Assembly: GCA_001784875.1 (NCBI GenBank) | Contig: MFSH01000009.1 | Coordinates: 1-54,369, forward strand | Source: Candidatus Moranbacteria bacterium RIFOXYB1_FULL_43_19 | Lineage (GTDB): Bacteria; Patescibacteriota; Minisyncoccia; Moranbacterales; UBA11712 | Length of the DNA stretch: 54,369 bases | Direction: 5' to 3' | In this document: piece by piece, positions 1 to 8,157 of the stretch | Layout: the number at the start of each line of letters is the position of its first letter | Position numbering within the stretch: position 1 is the first letter of the stretch | Program-made: the position numbers and the translations under genes | The notes under the pieces: generated by a model | What the model was told of the DNA's origin: nothing | The model's database searches: none | What the model saw: the letters and a program-made list of their open reading frames with translations, nothing else

Positions 1-47
1 ATCAAATCAACTCAGGCTGTTTAAATTTTAACAGGATACCCCGCAGC

Positions 48-2855
48 TTGCTGCGGCTGGGTAATTCATTGAAAGAATTCACACTTGATGAAATATTTTC
101 TGATCCGGGATTATTCATCGATTTTTGGAAAGAGTATACCAAGCCGGAATTTTATTATTTGTCTTTTTTTGAAGAAAGAGGACAGCTGAAATTGTTGCCC
201 AGCGATCTATCAGTGGAAAAAAGAAAGCAGGATTTTTTCAATGCAATTACTACGTTGATTCGAGGATTCAAGAATAAATTGAAAATTGAAGGATATTTCA
301 AAGACCTTGAAAAAAAAGAACAAGAGAAAAAAGCAGTCGAAATTACATACGCGTATATAATTCAGTTCATACTTTACAAAACTCTTGTCGACAATGACTT
401 TGGTAAATTTACAAAAGAATTTGAAGATATTACAAAAAATATACAAGACTGCCTGAAAACAAAACATTATGGAGAAATTCTGGGAAATATTGAGGGAATT
501 TCAAATAGCATCTCACAAAATATTTATCGTCCGTTTATTAAGGAACAGGAATTTATCAATAAAACGCTCCGTGATTTAATCAGAAAACCGAAAAAAGAAC
601 TTCACGATGTTTCTCCTTGGCTCGATATTTTTGTTTTTATAAAAAATTACAACTTTGCGAATGTTAAGAATGAAATTTTTGGCTATATCTATGAAAACTA
701 CCTGAAAGAACTATACGAGGACACAAAAAAGGGACAATACTTTACCGATCCGGCTATAGTCAATTTTATGCTCGACCAAGTTGGTTATACTAAGGAAACA
801 ATCAAAAGACGGCTAAGCAACAAACCCGACGATCCTTATATTTCAATCGTCGATCCTTCTTGTGGAAGCGGTACCTTTTTATATAGTGCGACTGATCAAA
901 TTATAAGCGCTGTTCCCAATGGTTCGGAAGAAACGTCGAAAAAAATTGAAGAGATGATTAATGAAAATGTTTTTGGATTGGATATAGCCGAATTCCCGCT
1001 ATATCTTGCGGAAATGAATATCTTAATGAGAATGCTTCCGCTCATCCTTAATGAAAAATATAATAATCCAATCGATAGGAAAATTAAAGTTTTTAAAACA
1101 AAGGACAGTGTCGCCGAATTTTTAGATACCGAGATCAGAAATACTATGCATGATCTCGTGGGACAGCAAACATTATTTTCTTCGAAGAAATTAGATTTGG
1201 ATTATTCCAGTTTTATGCGGGAGAAAAGCGACCTGGAGGAAATGAAGAAAAGTCTGGAAAATAATCCCAAATGTCCACGTCGTCGGTTTGATTTTGTGAT
1301 TGGAAATCCACCATATGTCAGCTACAACGAATGCTCGAGACAGCGAGTATATATTGTTGAGTTAATACAGCAGAAAAAAGCAATGATGAGCGATATATAC
1401 GGAATGAATCTGAATACCGTTCCCGGCAGAATAAAAGCCTATGCTCCAAAACCAAATCTCTACGCATTTTTCATAGCGCTTGGATTAGCGCTTTTAAAAG
1501 ATAACGGAAAATTATGTTATATTATCCCACAAACAATTTTATCCGCCAACGATCTGGATGTGGCGCGTTATCACTTAGCAAAGTTTTACACCATTGAAAA
1601 GATCATCACTTTTAGCGGTAATATGTTTATTGAGCGGGGCTTAAAACAAAACAAAACTGTTGCAACTTCAAGTTTGGTTTTTGTTGTTAGGCGAGCTACA
1701 CCAGAGTCTGCTCATCAAGTGGAGATTATACATTATAGAGATTCAAATGAAGATATAGAAAAATGTTTACAAAATATTTCTTTGGGCAGAAAAATAAGTA
1801 AAAGGAAAATTAAACAACATGACTTGATGATAAATATTGCAAATTGGAATTTTATCAAACAAGATAAAGGTTATTCAGAATTTATTCAAAACTATATAAA
1901 TAACACGATTGACATTTCAACTTTCAGATCCAAACTATCAAGAAAAGACGACTTCTATTTTGACGGAGGGGCGATTATAAATTCAAAAAATATAACTAGT
2001 GTAGAAAAAGATAGCTTTGAAATATTTGATTATGAAAAAAATGATTGGAACCGCTATACAGTAAGTCAAAGTTATGAATATTATCCAAAAAATTCTGAAT
2101 TAAACTTTCCAGGCGGGAGTCAAGGTCTGAATACATTTAAACAAAAATACAAAATTATATGGAGGACTCGTTTTAGTGATCATTTTCAGTTTACGGATAG
2201 AGACATTTTATTAGTCAGTAATCAGTCGCTTACAGTATCTTCCAACTCAAAGCAAAACTTATTATTTTATTTTGCACTAATTAATTCACCGGTAAATAGA
2301 AGAATTCTAAAAAATAATTTAAGACAAGAGAATGAAAGAAATTTCTTTATTCCGTTAAGGGCGATGAAAACATTCATTCGCGTTCCAAAGTTAACTGAAT
2401 ATAATCAATTTATAAACGAAGAAATAATTAAAAAAGCCGAAGAAATGCTGGCACTGGAAGATATAACGCTAGCGGATTTGGTTGATTTTTCTGGCGTGAT
2501 GATACAAAAGTTTGATGATATGGAAGTGGCGGGTGATAATTTGGTTCTAGAAAAAGATGGCAAACAAATAAAGTGCAAAATAAAAAAAGACAAAAATTTG
2601 ATCAAAAAGACGATAAAAGATATTTCGAAAAACAAAAAATTGTTTAGAGATAAACAAATTATTTTAAGCGAACTAAAATCCCTGCCGGCTATTGATTTTG
2701 AAAAACAAAAAGAGATCAAAGATTATATTGACGATCTGATATTTTCTTTGTATTTTAATGTTCCAGTCAATAGGGTTGGTTTGGGTAAAGCAAGAGAAAC
2801 AAAACGAGAATGCGAGAAAAATAAGTTTTATAAATTAATAAATATACCAAGATGA
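48..2855 (+). CDS. N6-adenine DNA methyltransferase, Eco57I/type IIG-like
   Basis: This is probably an S-adenosylmethionine-dependent adenine methyltransferase of a restriction or defence system. Visible motifs are GQYFTDPAIVNFM (about residues 229-241, motif X-like), the SAM-binding DPSCGSGTF (about 269-277) and the catalytic NPPY (420-423). The long C-terminal part would be the target recognition region. No PD-(D/E)xK nuclease motif was recognised in the N-terminus, so it may be a stand-alone methyltransferase or need a partner. The start is unsure: position 48 is a TTG, another in-frame TTG lies at 69, and the frame stays open to the window edge, so the gene could begin upstream. A 16-nt palindrome (41-56) overlaps the putative start and looks like intergenic DNA, which favours 69. 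The stop overlaps the next gene by 4 nt. Confidence 0.85.
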   Translation: MLRLGNSLKEFTLDEIFSDPGLFIDFWKEYTKPEFYYLSFFEERGQLKLLPSDLSVEKRKQDFFNAITTLIRGFKNKLKIEGYFKDLEKKEQEKKAVEITYAYIIQFILYKTLVDNDFGKFTKEFEDITKNIQDCLKTKHYGEILGNIEGISNSISQNIYRPFIKEQEFINKTLRDLIRKPKKELHDVSPWLDIFVFIKNYNFANVKNEIFGYIYENYLKELYEDTKKGQYFTDPAIVNFMLDQVGYTKETIKRRLSNKPDDPYISIVDPSCGSGTFLYSATDQIISAVPNGSEETSKKIEEMINENVFGLDIAEFPLYLAEMNILMRMLPLILNEKYNNPIDRKIKVFKTKDSVAEFLDTEIRNTMHDLVGQQTLFSSKKLDLDYSSFMREKSDLEEMKKSLENNPKCPRRRFDFVIGNPPYVSYNECSRQRVYIVELIQQKKAMMSDIYGMNLNTVPGRIKAYAPKPNLYAFFIALGLALLKDNGKLCYIIPQTILSANDLDVARYHLAKFYTIEKIITFSGNMFIERGLKQNKTVATSSLVFVVRRATPESAHQVEIIHYRDSNEDIEKCLQNISLGRKISKRKIKQHDLMINIANWNFIKQDKGYSEFIQNYINNTIDISTFRSKLSRKDDFYFDGGAIINSKNITSVEKDSFEIFDYEKNDWNRYTVSQSYEYYPKNSELNFPGGSQGLNTFKQKYKIIWRTRFSDHFQFTDRDILLVSNQSLTVSSNSKQNLLFYFALINSPVNRRILKNNLRQENERNFFIPLRAMKTFIRVPKLTEYNQFINEEIIKKAEEMLALEDITLADLVDFSGVMIQKFDDMEVAGDNLVLEKDGKQIKCKIKKDKNLIKKTIKDISKNKKLFRDKQIILSELKSLPAIDFEKQKEIKDYIDDLIFSLYFNVPVNRVGLGKARETKRECEKNKFYKLINIPR

Positions 2856-3439
2856 AAAATGGAGTCGAGAAAAAATCAGAGGAAATTATTAATTCATCGC
2901 AATTAATAAAGGTATTCCTTGATACGAATGTAATATTTGCATATTTGAATAATAATAATAATTTTCACTTAGAAGCTAAAGCATCTCTAGATGCTTTGAG
3001 ATTAAAGAAAAATGTGTGGATTATTGTCTCATATTTGACTATGGGTGAGTTAATTTCTCACCGTAACCTTATGAAAAAAGGGGCATGCTCTGTTCAAAAT
3101 GCCCTAGATCTTTTTGACAAATTCCTTGCCGGATTTGAAAGAAATTTATTCGGAGGCCCTGCTCTAAATCAAGATACTATAGCAAAAAATTATAAAAAAC
3201 ATTCGAGACATAAATCATTTATAAAAGCTGGTTTTACAGATTTTCTTTTGCTAACTCAGGCTGAGGAGATTAAGAATGTCAGGATATTAACCTGTGATAA
3301 AAAAATGCACCACTGCGGGAAAACAATTTTTGGAAATCGAATATATTATTTACCAAATCAAAGTCCTGGAATAAGAAGCGATTACCCAAGATTAATGGCA
3401 GAGATACAAAATAACTTTATGCATTATAGCTATTCCTAA
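2852..3439 (+). CDS. PIN-domain nuclease co-translated with the methyltransferase
   Basis: This 195-aa protein has a PIN fold signature: VFLDTNVIF with D24, a conserved acidic residue in MGELISH (E66), FTDFLLL (D130) and TCDK (D149). PIN proteins are Mg2+-dependent RNases, often VapC-type toxins. The ATG overlaps the methyltransferase TGA stop (ATGA at 2852), so the two are very likely translationally coupled. No small antitoxin gene precedes it. It could be an effector of the methyltransferase system or a toxin whose antitoxin is elsewhere. Family assignment is fairly secure; the role is inferred. Confidence 0.75.
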   Translation: MKNGVEKKSEEIINSSQLIKVFLDTNVIFAYLNNNNNFHLEAKASLDALRLKKNVWIIVSYLTMGELISHRNLMKKGACSVQNALDLFDKFLAGFERNLFGGPALNQDTIAKNYKKHSRHKSFIKAGFTDFLLLTQAEEIKNVRILTCDKKMHHCGKTIFGNRIYYLPNQSPGIRSDYPRLMAEIQNNFMHYSYS

Positions 3440-3496
3440 AATTTAACTTAAGGAATAAGATAATACTAAGTAAGTTTATCGCTAAGTTCTGTAATA

Positions 3497-3664
3497 ATGT
3501 CAAAAATAACAAAGAGGGGAAAAGTTACATTTATCGCAAAAAAAACCGTTAAAGAACCAACGGTTGTTAAGTTTGATACAAAAAAAGGAGAAGTTAGTTT
3601 TACTGCTAAAGTTGAGGTCAAAAAACCTGTTAAGGTTATATTTACTGTAAAAAAGAAGAAATGA
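3497..3664 (+). CDS. 55-aa basic protein, putative antitoxin
   Basis: This short ORF reads MSKITKRGKV and continues for 55 codons to a TGA that overlaps the ATG of the next gene (ATGA at 3661). It is very rich in lysine and valine and is built of beta-prone repeats such as KVTFIAKK, VSFTAKVEV and VKVIFTVKKKK, suggesting a small beta-sheet protein. The family is not recognised. Its position directly upstream of, and coupled to, a PIN-domain protein is the classical antitoxin-toxin arrangement, so an antitoxin role is inferred from context only. Confidence 0.6.
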   Translation: MSKITKRGKVTFIAKKTVKEPTVVKFDTKKGEVSFTAKVEVKKPVKVIFTVKKKK

Positions 3665-4197
3665 AAATCTATCTTGATACAAATATAATTAGGGATTATT
3701 TGGAAAACCGCAACCCTAAATCGGTTGAGTTGGTTGAACTTGCTCGACAAAAAGGATGGGAATGTTTAACCTCTGCCTTTACGATGATGGAACTAGCAGA
3801 CTTAGAACAAGATAGTATATTTTTTCAAAAAACAGTAATAAGAAAGAAATGGGATGTAGACCGCTTTCTTAGAGAAAGAAGACAAAAAACTCTTTCGGAT
3901 AATGATTACAAAGACCTTGAAGAATATCTTGAAAATATACCTATAAGGCTTCCATTTTTAACCTTTTTTAATCTTAGTGAAGATGGCTGGAGAATTTCAC
4001 AGTACATTGCCTCTCATTCAGTATTGTCTGCTGTGGACACAATACATTTAGCAACAGCCTATACGGCAGAATGCAATATTGTCGTAACTACTGATACGGG
4101 ATTTATTAAGCATGGCAATAGCATTCTTAGCGTTAGCGAGCGGGCTGATAAAATTATCGTTTGTCTACCAGAGAAAGTTCAAGAGCACGAAAGCTAG
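3661..4197 (+). CDS. PIN-domain toxin, VapC-like
   Basis: This 178-aa protein shows the PIN acidic residues in order: IYLDTNII (D6), TMMELADLE (E44), VDTIHLATA (D126) and TTDTGF (D145). These are the metal-binding positions of VapC-type RNases. It begins at the ATGA overlap with the 55-aa upstream ORF, giving a compact two-gene toxin-antitoxin candidate. It is a different PIN subfamily from the protein at 2852-3439, so the block carries two PIN nucleases. Target RNA cannot be inferred. Confidence 0.8.
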   Translation: MKIYLDTNIIRDYLENRNPKSVELVELARQKGWECLTSAFTMMELADLEQDSIFFQKTVIRKKWDVDRFLRERRQKTLSDNDYKDLEEYLENIPIRLPFLTFFNLSEDGWRISQYIASHSVLSAVDTIHLATAYTAECNIVVTTDTGFIKHGNSILSVSERADKIIVCLPEKVQEHES

Positions 4198-4221
4198 CCA
4201 TATTCTGTAACCGCTTCTACA

Positions 4222-4362
4222 GTTGAACCTCCCCCAACATTCAATGTTGGTAAAACAGCCTGGGATTTGTAACCATTCCTAAAGTCGAACTTTAGGAATA
4301 AGAAATATGTATTTAAATACGTATTTCCGGCGGTTTGCTATTTCTGAAGTTTAACTTCAGAA
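4222..4362. repeat. Ladder of intergenic palindromes
   Basis: The spacer after the PIN toxin contains successive small palindromes. These are one around 4237-4251 (AACATTCAATGTT), a 25-nt hairpin at 4275-4299 (arms ATTCCTAAAG/CTTTAGGAAT), one at about 4305-4326 and one at 4342-4362 (arms TTCTGAAGTT/AACTTCAGAA). A weaker relative of the ATTCCTAAA hairpin lies at about 3434-3457 after the first PIN gene. No gene is seen in this stretch. Confidence 0.6.
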
Positions 4363-4369
4363 GAAAAAC

Positions 4370-4400
4370 AAAAAGATCGAGGCGGATGCCTCGATTTTTG
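4370..4400. terminator. Bidirectional intrinsic terminator
   Basis: An 8-bp stem ATCGAGGC/GCCTCGAT with a 4-nt loop is flanked by T-rich sequence on the + side and A-rich sequence on the other, so it can terminate both the PIN genes and the convergent histidine kinase. Confidence 0.8.
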
Positions 4401-4418
4401 GCATATATCGTCAAATTT

Positions 4419-5528
4419 TCACGAAATGGGGAGCGTGATGGTGAAAGTGGTTCCTTGGTTTTCCTCACTTTCAAGCTCAATTTTTCCGCCGTGTCCTTCA
4501 ACGATGTTTTTAGCGACATAAAGCCCCAATCCCGAACCGGAAGTTTCAAAGCCAACCGCGTTTTTGGAACGGAAAAATTTCGAAAAGATTTTATCGATAT
4601 CTTTTTTGGGAATGCCTATGCCCGTATCGGATATCTTGAATTGGATATCTTTCTCTCTTCGGAAAGACTTGATGCTTATGGTTCCTTCCGGAGGAGTATA
4701 TTTCACGGCGTTGGCCAGAATGTTATCAAAGACAATAGTCAATCGCTCTTTGTCGAACTTGAATGAAAAAGAGGAGGAAAGCGGCACGTCAACAACCATA
4801 TTTATTTTCTTTTCATCGATAGTTGCCTGGTGTTGCTTGAGAATTTCTTGGAACATGGGACCAATAGGCTGGACGGTGAAATTGAACCCCGTTTTTCCTT
4901 CCTCGATACGGGCCGTATTCAAAAGGTCATTTATGACGCTAATGGTATAATCGATTGTTTCCATCCCTTTTTCAATAATTTCTCTTTGGGCTTGATTAAC
5001 CGGACCAGTATCCTTGTCAAGAAGGGCTGTGTAGGACCATTTGATTCCCGTGAGAGGGGTTCGAAGTTGATGAGCGGCAACAGAAACAAACTCAGATTTC
5101 ACGTTGTCCACTTCCTGAAGCCTTTTGTTGGCTCGGGTGAGTTCTTTTTCTCTTTCAAAAAGTTTCTTGGTCGTTTCCATAAATTCCTGGTTGATGCCTT
5201 CCAGTTTTTTGTTGGCCTCCTCCAGGGATTTTGTCCGCTGCCTCAAATCATCGCTTTCTTCAAGGGCTCTTCTTCGGCAAAAATTTTCCATTTCCAATCG
5301 CTCTTTCCGGGTCTCGTTCATAAGTTTTCGGTTCCGAAAGATCAAAAAAAAGCCCAGGAAAAGGCTCAGTATCGCTGCGGCCAGGAGAGCTGAATATTTT
5401 TGTCCGGAATTCAGATTGGGAAAAAAAAGAAACCAGACAAGATTAACTGCGGCAAGGCCTAAGAAAAAAATAAAAACACTAAACCAGCCCAGTCCGGATT
5501 TTTTTGAATCGGTTTTTGTTTCCTCCAT
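4419..5528 (-). CDS. Membrane sensor histidine kinase
   Basis: This 369-aa sensor kinase has two membrane segments near the N-terminus (about residues 15-36 and 46-66) with almost no extracellular loop. A coiled coil follows (about 70-140), then a HisKA domain with the phospho-accepting H153 in SVAAHQLRTPLTG and a HATPase_c domain (N-box DNILANAVKYTP, G1 DTGIGIP, G2 GSGLGLYVAK). The lack of a periplasmic sensor domain suggests intramembrane or cytoplasmic sensing. It lies 14 nt downstream of a CheY-like receiver gene on the same strand and would form a two-component pair with it. Output is unknown because the regulator has no DNA-binding domain. Confidence 0.92.
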   Translation of the reverse strand: MEETKTDSKKSGLGWFSVFIFFLGLAAVNLVWFLFFPNLNSGQKYSALLAAAILSLFLGFFLIFRNRKLMNETRKERLEMENFCRRRALEESDDLRQRTKSLEEANKKLEGINQEFMETTKKLFEREKELTRANKRLQEVDNVKSEFVSVAAHQLRTPLTGIKWSYTALLDKDTGPVNQAQREIIEKGMETIDYTISVINDLLNTARIEEGKTGFNFTVQPIGPMFQEILKQHQATIDEKKINMVVDVPLSSSFSFKFDKERLTIVFDNILANAVKYTPPEGTISIKSFRREKDIQFKISDTGIGIPKKDIDKIFSKFFRSKNAVGFETSGSGLGLYVAKNIVEGHGGKIELESEENQGTTFTITLPIS

Positions 5529-5542
5529 TTTTGTTTTTCCGT

Positions 5543-5947
5543 TTATTTCTTGAGAACGGATTTCACTTTTTCAACTATCTCGGCCGGAGCAGTGTTGGCT
5601 TTCACAATATAATCAACAGCGCCTGCCTGAAGCCCTCTCTCGACTTCTTCCGGCTGGCCCAAATTTGAAGTGATTATCACTGGGATATCTTTAAGCCCAG
5701 GCTCTTTTTTTATGCTTTCTAGAAAAGCAATTCCGTCTGTGCCGGGAAGAATAATGTCAAGAAGGATGAGATCTATCTTATTCTTCTTGAGCGTCTCTAG
5801 CGCGGCTTCGGAGTTGGTTGCGTTAAAAATACCATAGTTTTCCTGGGCGAATTTTCTCTGGAGAAGCCCGCTGATAAAAGAGTCGTCTTCAACGATGAGA
5901 ACATTACCCTTTTTATTTGGGTCGTTATTTTCCATATTTTTATTCAA
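5543..5947 (-). CDS. Single-domain response regulator (REC)
   Basis: This 134-aa protein is a receiver domain only. It has the acidic pair in IVEDD (D21, D22), the phospho-acceptor D64 in LILLDIILPG, and the conserved lysine in YIVKANTAPAE. An alternative start at Met5 is possible. It is transcribed first, with the sensor kinase immediately downstream. With no effector domain it probably acts by protein-protein contact, as CheY does, or in a phosphorelay. Confidence 0.92.
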   Translation of the reverse strand: MNKNMENNDPNKKGNVLIVEDDSFISGLLQRKFAQENYGIFNATNSEAALETLKKNKIDLILLDIILPGTDGIAFLESIKKEPGLKDIPVIITSNLGQPEEVERGLQAGAVDYIVKANTAPAEIVEKVKSVLKK

Positions 5948-6024
5948 AATTGTTATTCTCCTTATAATTCTATATTTATCTCAAGCAAAGGTCAAATTTT
6001 CCTGTGGCGTCTATATTTTGTAAA

Positions 6025-6056
6025 GAAAAAACCGCCCCCTTAAGGGAGAAGGCGGC
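6025..6056 (-). terminator. Terminator of the radical SAM gene
   Basis: On the minus strand a hairpin with CCGCC...GGCGG outer arms and a CCCTTAAGGG inner stem is followed by a run of T. It lies just beyond the stop of the radical SAM gene and upstream of the receiver gene. Confidence 0.8.
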
Positions 6057-6068
6057 TTCCTGAAAGAA

Positions 6069-7556
6069 TCAATTTCGGGTTGCCATCTTCGAAACGAACC
6101 TTTCGAAGTTCTCGGCTAGAATTGCCTGCACGATAGCCTCCGGAAACAGGCTGGGATTTTCCCTGGCCGTATTCCACATAAGGTGCCAGTACAACTTGCG
6201 ATTTTTTGACAAAATTCCGATGCGCCAGAGACTTTTCAAAAATGCCTTGATATCTCTGGGAGGAATAATGATGCTTTTTTTGGTCGGGCGATAGACTTCA
6301 AACATTTTTGAGATCCGCTTATAGTAATTTTCAGCCCGATATAGATATTGGATTAGGCCGAGATATCCTGCCAAGAGCGCCTCCACACCCATAATCGGAT
6401 TGAAATTTGTTACGCTAGCGGTGTTATCCCATTGGCCAAAGTCTTCGATCAGCCTGCTTTCAGCCTTGAGCCTTTTCCAGAGCCGGGTTCCGGGAAGAGC
6501 GATCAAAATTCCCGCCATAGCGATGGTTATGCCCGTCTCCATGATAAAGTTTTTGATATCATCAAAGATTTCGGGGTTGTCAAAGTCAGATCCAACAACA
6601 AAACCTGCCATGACCTTAATCCCGCTGTGTTGTATTGTCCGGACAGCTTCAGCGAGATCTACGTTGACATTCTGCTGTTTTCCCCAAGCTTTTAGCGCGT
6701 CGCGATTTGTGGTTTCAATTCCCACGAAGACTTCGTGAAAATTGGATTTTTCCATGAGGCGCAGGAGATCCCTATCTTTGGCGAGGTTGATGCTTGCCTG
6801 AGTGAGGAATTTGAAGGGATAGCTCCGGCTCTTCTGCCACTCGATTATGTCCTTGAGCAGCATCTTTACGGCGGGGATATTGCCGATAAAATTATCATCA
6901 ACAAAGAAGACGGAACCCCGCCAGCCCAAACGGTAAAGGATTTCCAGTTCCGCGATTATTTGCTCGCGCCGTTTTTTTCGTATTTTTCTTCCGAAGATTG
7001 AGACAACGTCGCAAAATTCGCAGTCAAAGGGACAGCCGCGGCAATATTGGACAGACATTGTCCCATATTGATGGATGTTGACGAGATCCCAGCGGGGAAC
7101 CGGAGAGTCAGCGAGGTCCGGATAGCCTTCGCTTCGGTATAATTTTTTCGCCCTTCCTCTTTCCAAGTCGGAAATAAGAAACGGAAAAATATTTTCTGCC
7201 TCTCCGCGGAGAATGTGGTTAGTCAGGGGAAATTTTTCCGGGCTGGAAGTGAAAGCCGGACCTCCTCCGACTGTTTTTTTGCCTTTTGCATAGCATCGAG
7301 CAATGACTTCGTTGGCGCTACGGAGCTGGATATGCATGGCCGAGACGAAAACTACGTCCGCCCATTCAATGTGCCTGTCCGTGAATGACTCGACGTTTAA
7401 GTCCACCAGCTTCAATTCCCACGAATCTGGAAACATGGCAGCAATGGTGAGAAGTCCCAGCGGGACAAAAGCCGCCTTTCTCCCGACATATTTCAAAGCT
7501 TCGGGATATTTCCAAAATGAATTTGGACATTCTGGATAAACTAACAACGCTTTCAT
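6069..7556 (-). CDS. B12-binding-type radical SAM protein (DUF4070-like C-terminus)
   Basis: This 495-aa protein has an N-terminal cobalamin-binding-like Rossmann region (about 1-135, with VGGGPAF), then a radical SAM core with the iron-sulfur motif C175-PFD-C179-EF-C182, and a long C-terminal extension with the PTKK and LYWHLMW segments seen in DUF4070 proteins. Such enzymes perform methylations or rearrangements on unknown substrates; no substrate can be named here. A strong Shine-Dalgarno (AAGGAGG) lies about 10 nt before the ATG, unlike most genes in the window. It is a single-gene unit with its own terminator. Confidence 0.85.
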   Translation of the reverse strand: MKALLVYPECPNSFWKYPEALKYVGRKAAFVPLGLLTIAAMFPDSWELKLVDLNVESFTDRHIEWADVVFVSAMHIQLRSANEVIARCYAKGKKTVGGGPAFTSSPEKFPLTNHILRGEAENIFPFLISDLERGRAKKLYRSEGYPDLADSPVPRWDLVNIHQYGTMSVQYCRGCPFDCEFCDVVSIFGRKIRKKRREQIIAELEILYRLGWRGSVFFVDDNFIGNIPAVKMLLKDIIEWQKSRSYPFKFLTQASINLAKDRDLLRLMEKSNFHEVFVGIETTNRDALKAWGKQQNVNVDLAEAVRTIQHSGIKVMAGFVVGSDFDNPEIFDDIKNFIMETGITIAMAGILIALPGTRLWKRLKAESRLIEDFGQWDNTASVTNFNPIMGVEALLAGYLGLIQYLYRAENYYKRISKMFEVYRPTKKSIIIPPRDIKAFLKSLWRIGILSKNRKLYWHLMWNTARENPSLFPEAIVQAILAENFERFVSKMATRN

Positions 7557-7660
7557 AGCGCTTTAACCTCCTTCCGTGAGATAAGTTTATGAAGACGGAT
7601 TTCTCCGATTGATATTTTAATGAGCTATATATTTATATAAGTTCTTTGAACTTATGCTTG

Positions 7661-7732
7661 GGCGAGTACTGGGAATCGAACCCAGGTTCTTGGGACCACA
7701 ACCCAATGTCCTACCATTGAACGATACCCGCC
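7661..7732 (-). tRNA. tRNA-His(GTG)
   Basis: Read on the minus strand this folds as a full cloverleaf with acceptor GGCGGGT/ACTCGCC, D-arm GTTC/GGAC, anticodon loop TTGTGGT (anticodon GTG) and a T-arm with TTCGATT. The first G pairs with the terminal C, as expected for the extra G-1 of tRNA-His. No CCA is encoded. Confidence 0.93.
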
Positions 7733-7744
7733 ATATATTTTTTG

Positions 7745-7967
7745 TGCGCGCACCAGGGTTTTCACCCCGCACCAATTCTAGTTTTGTGCGCTGTGCAGGG
7801 ATCGAACCTGCGACCGTTGGCTTAAGAGGCCACTGCTCTACCAGCTGAGCTAACAGCGCGTATTACCTTGATGTCTAGTGCCAAGTCAAACTGAATTGAT
7901 GCGGGGCAGGCCTGGTAGGGACCGTTTTCTTAAGAGGCAACTGCTCTATCAGCTGAGCTATGCGCGC
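7745..7967 (-). pseudogene. Interrupted tRNA-Lys(CTT) copy enclosing an intact tRNA-Lys
   Basis: The minus-strand 5' part (7967-7907) has acceptor GCGCGCA, a normal D-arm, a CTCTTAA anticodon loop and the T-stem arm CCAGG. The 3' part (7764-7745) has CCTGG and TGCGCGC plus discriminator A. Acceptor and T-stem arms pair perfectly across the gap. Between them lies a 142-nt insert (7906-7765) bounded by CCCCGCATCAATTC and GAATTGGTGCGGGG, which are complementary apart from one G-T pair. The anticodon stem is weak and no TTC T-loop is left, so this copy is probably nonfunctional; an intron-like arrangement is the alternative. Confidence 0.6.
7787..7859 (-). tRNA. tRNA-Lys(CTT)
   Basis: This is a complete cloverleaf: acceptor GCGCTGT/ACAGCGC, D-arm GCTC/GAGC, anticodon loop CTCTTAA (anticodon CTT), T-arm GCAGG/CCTGC with TTCGATC, discriminator A. 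It lies inside the insert of the interrupted tRNA-Lys copy, on the same strand. Confidence 0.93.
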
Positions 7968-8021
7968 AGACAAATATTGTGCTGCGTACTGAATATTTAA
8001 GCGAAAGGCAACAAAGACTTG

Positions 8022-8093
8022 TGTCCCCGCGAGGAATCGAACCTCGATCTAGAGCTTAGAAGGCTCCCGTTCTATCCGTTGAACTACAGGGAC
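8022..8093 (-). tRNA. tRNA-Arg(TCT)
   Basis: Acceptor GTCCCTG/CGGGGAC (one T-G pair), D-arm GTTC/GAAC, anticodon loop CTTCTAA (anticodon TCT, reading AGA/AGG) and a T-arm with TTCGATT are all visible. No CCA is encoded. Confidence 0.93.
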
Positions 8094-8157
8094 AAGCATA
8101 CAAACAAATTATCACATTCAGTGAGTATATCTAATTTAGGCGTTGAAGTCAATTACC

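Noticed and set aside
4335-5553. Several + strand ORFs across 4335-5553
   Set aside because: They are antisense shadows of the histidine kinase, which has full HisKA/HATPase motifs on the minus strand.
7787-7967. Two independent tandem tRNA-Lys genes
   Set aside because: The outer copy's T-stem and acceptor 3' half are missing on its own side and are found beyond the inner tRNA, so it is one gene interrupted and not a tandem pair.
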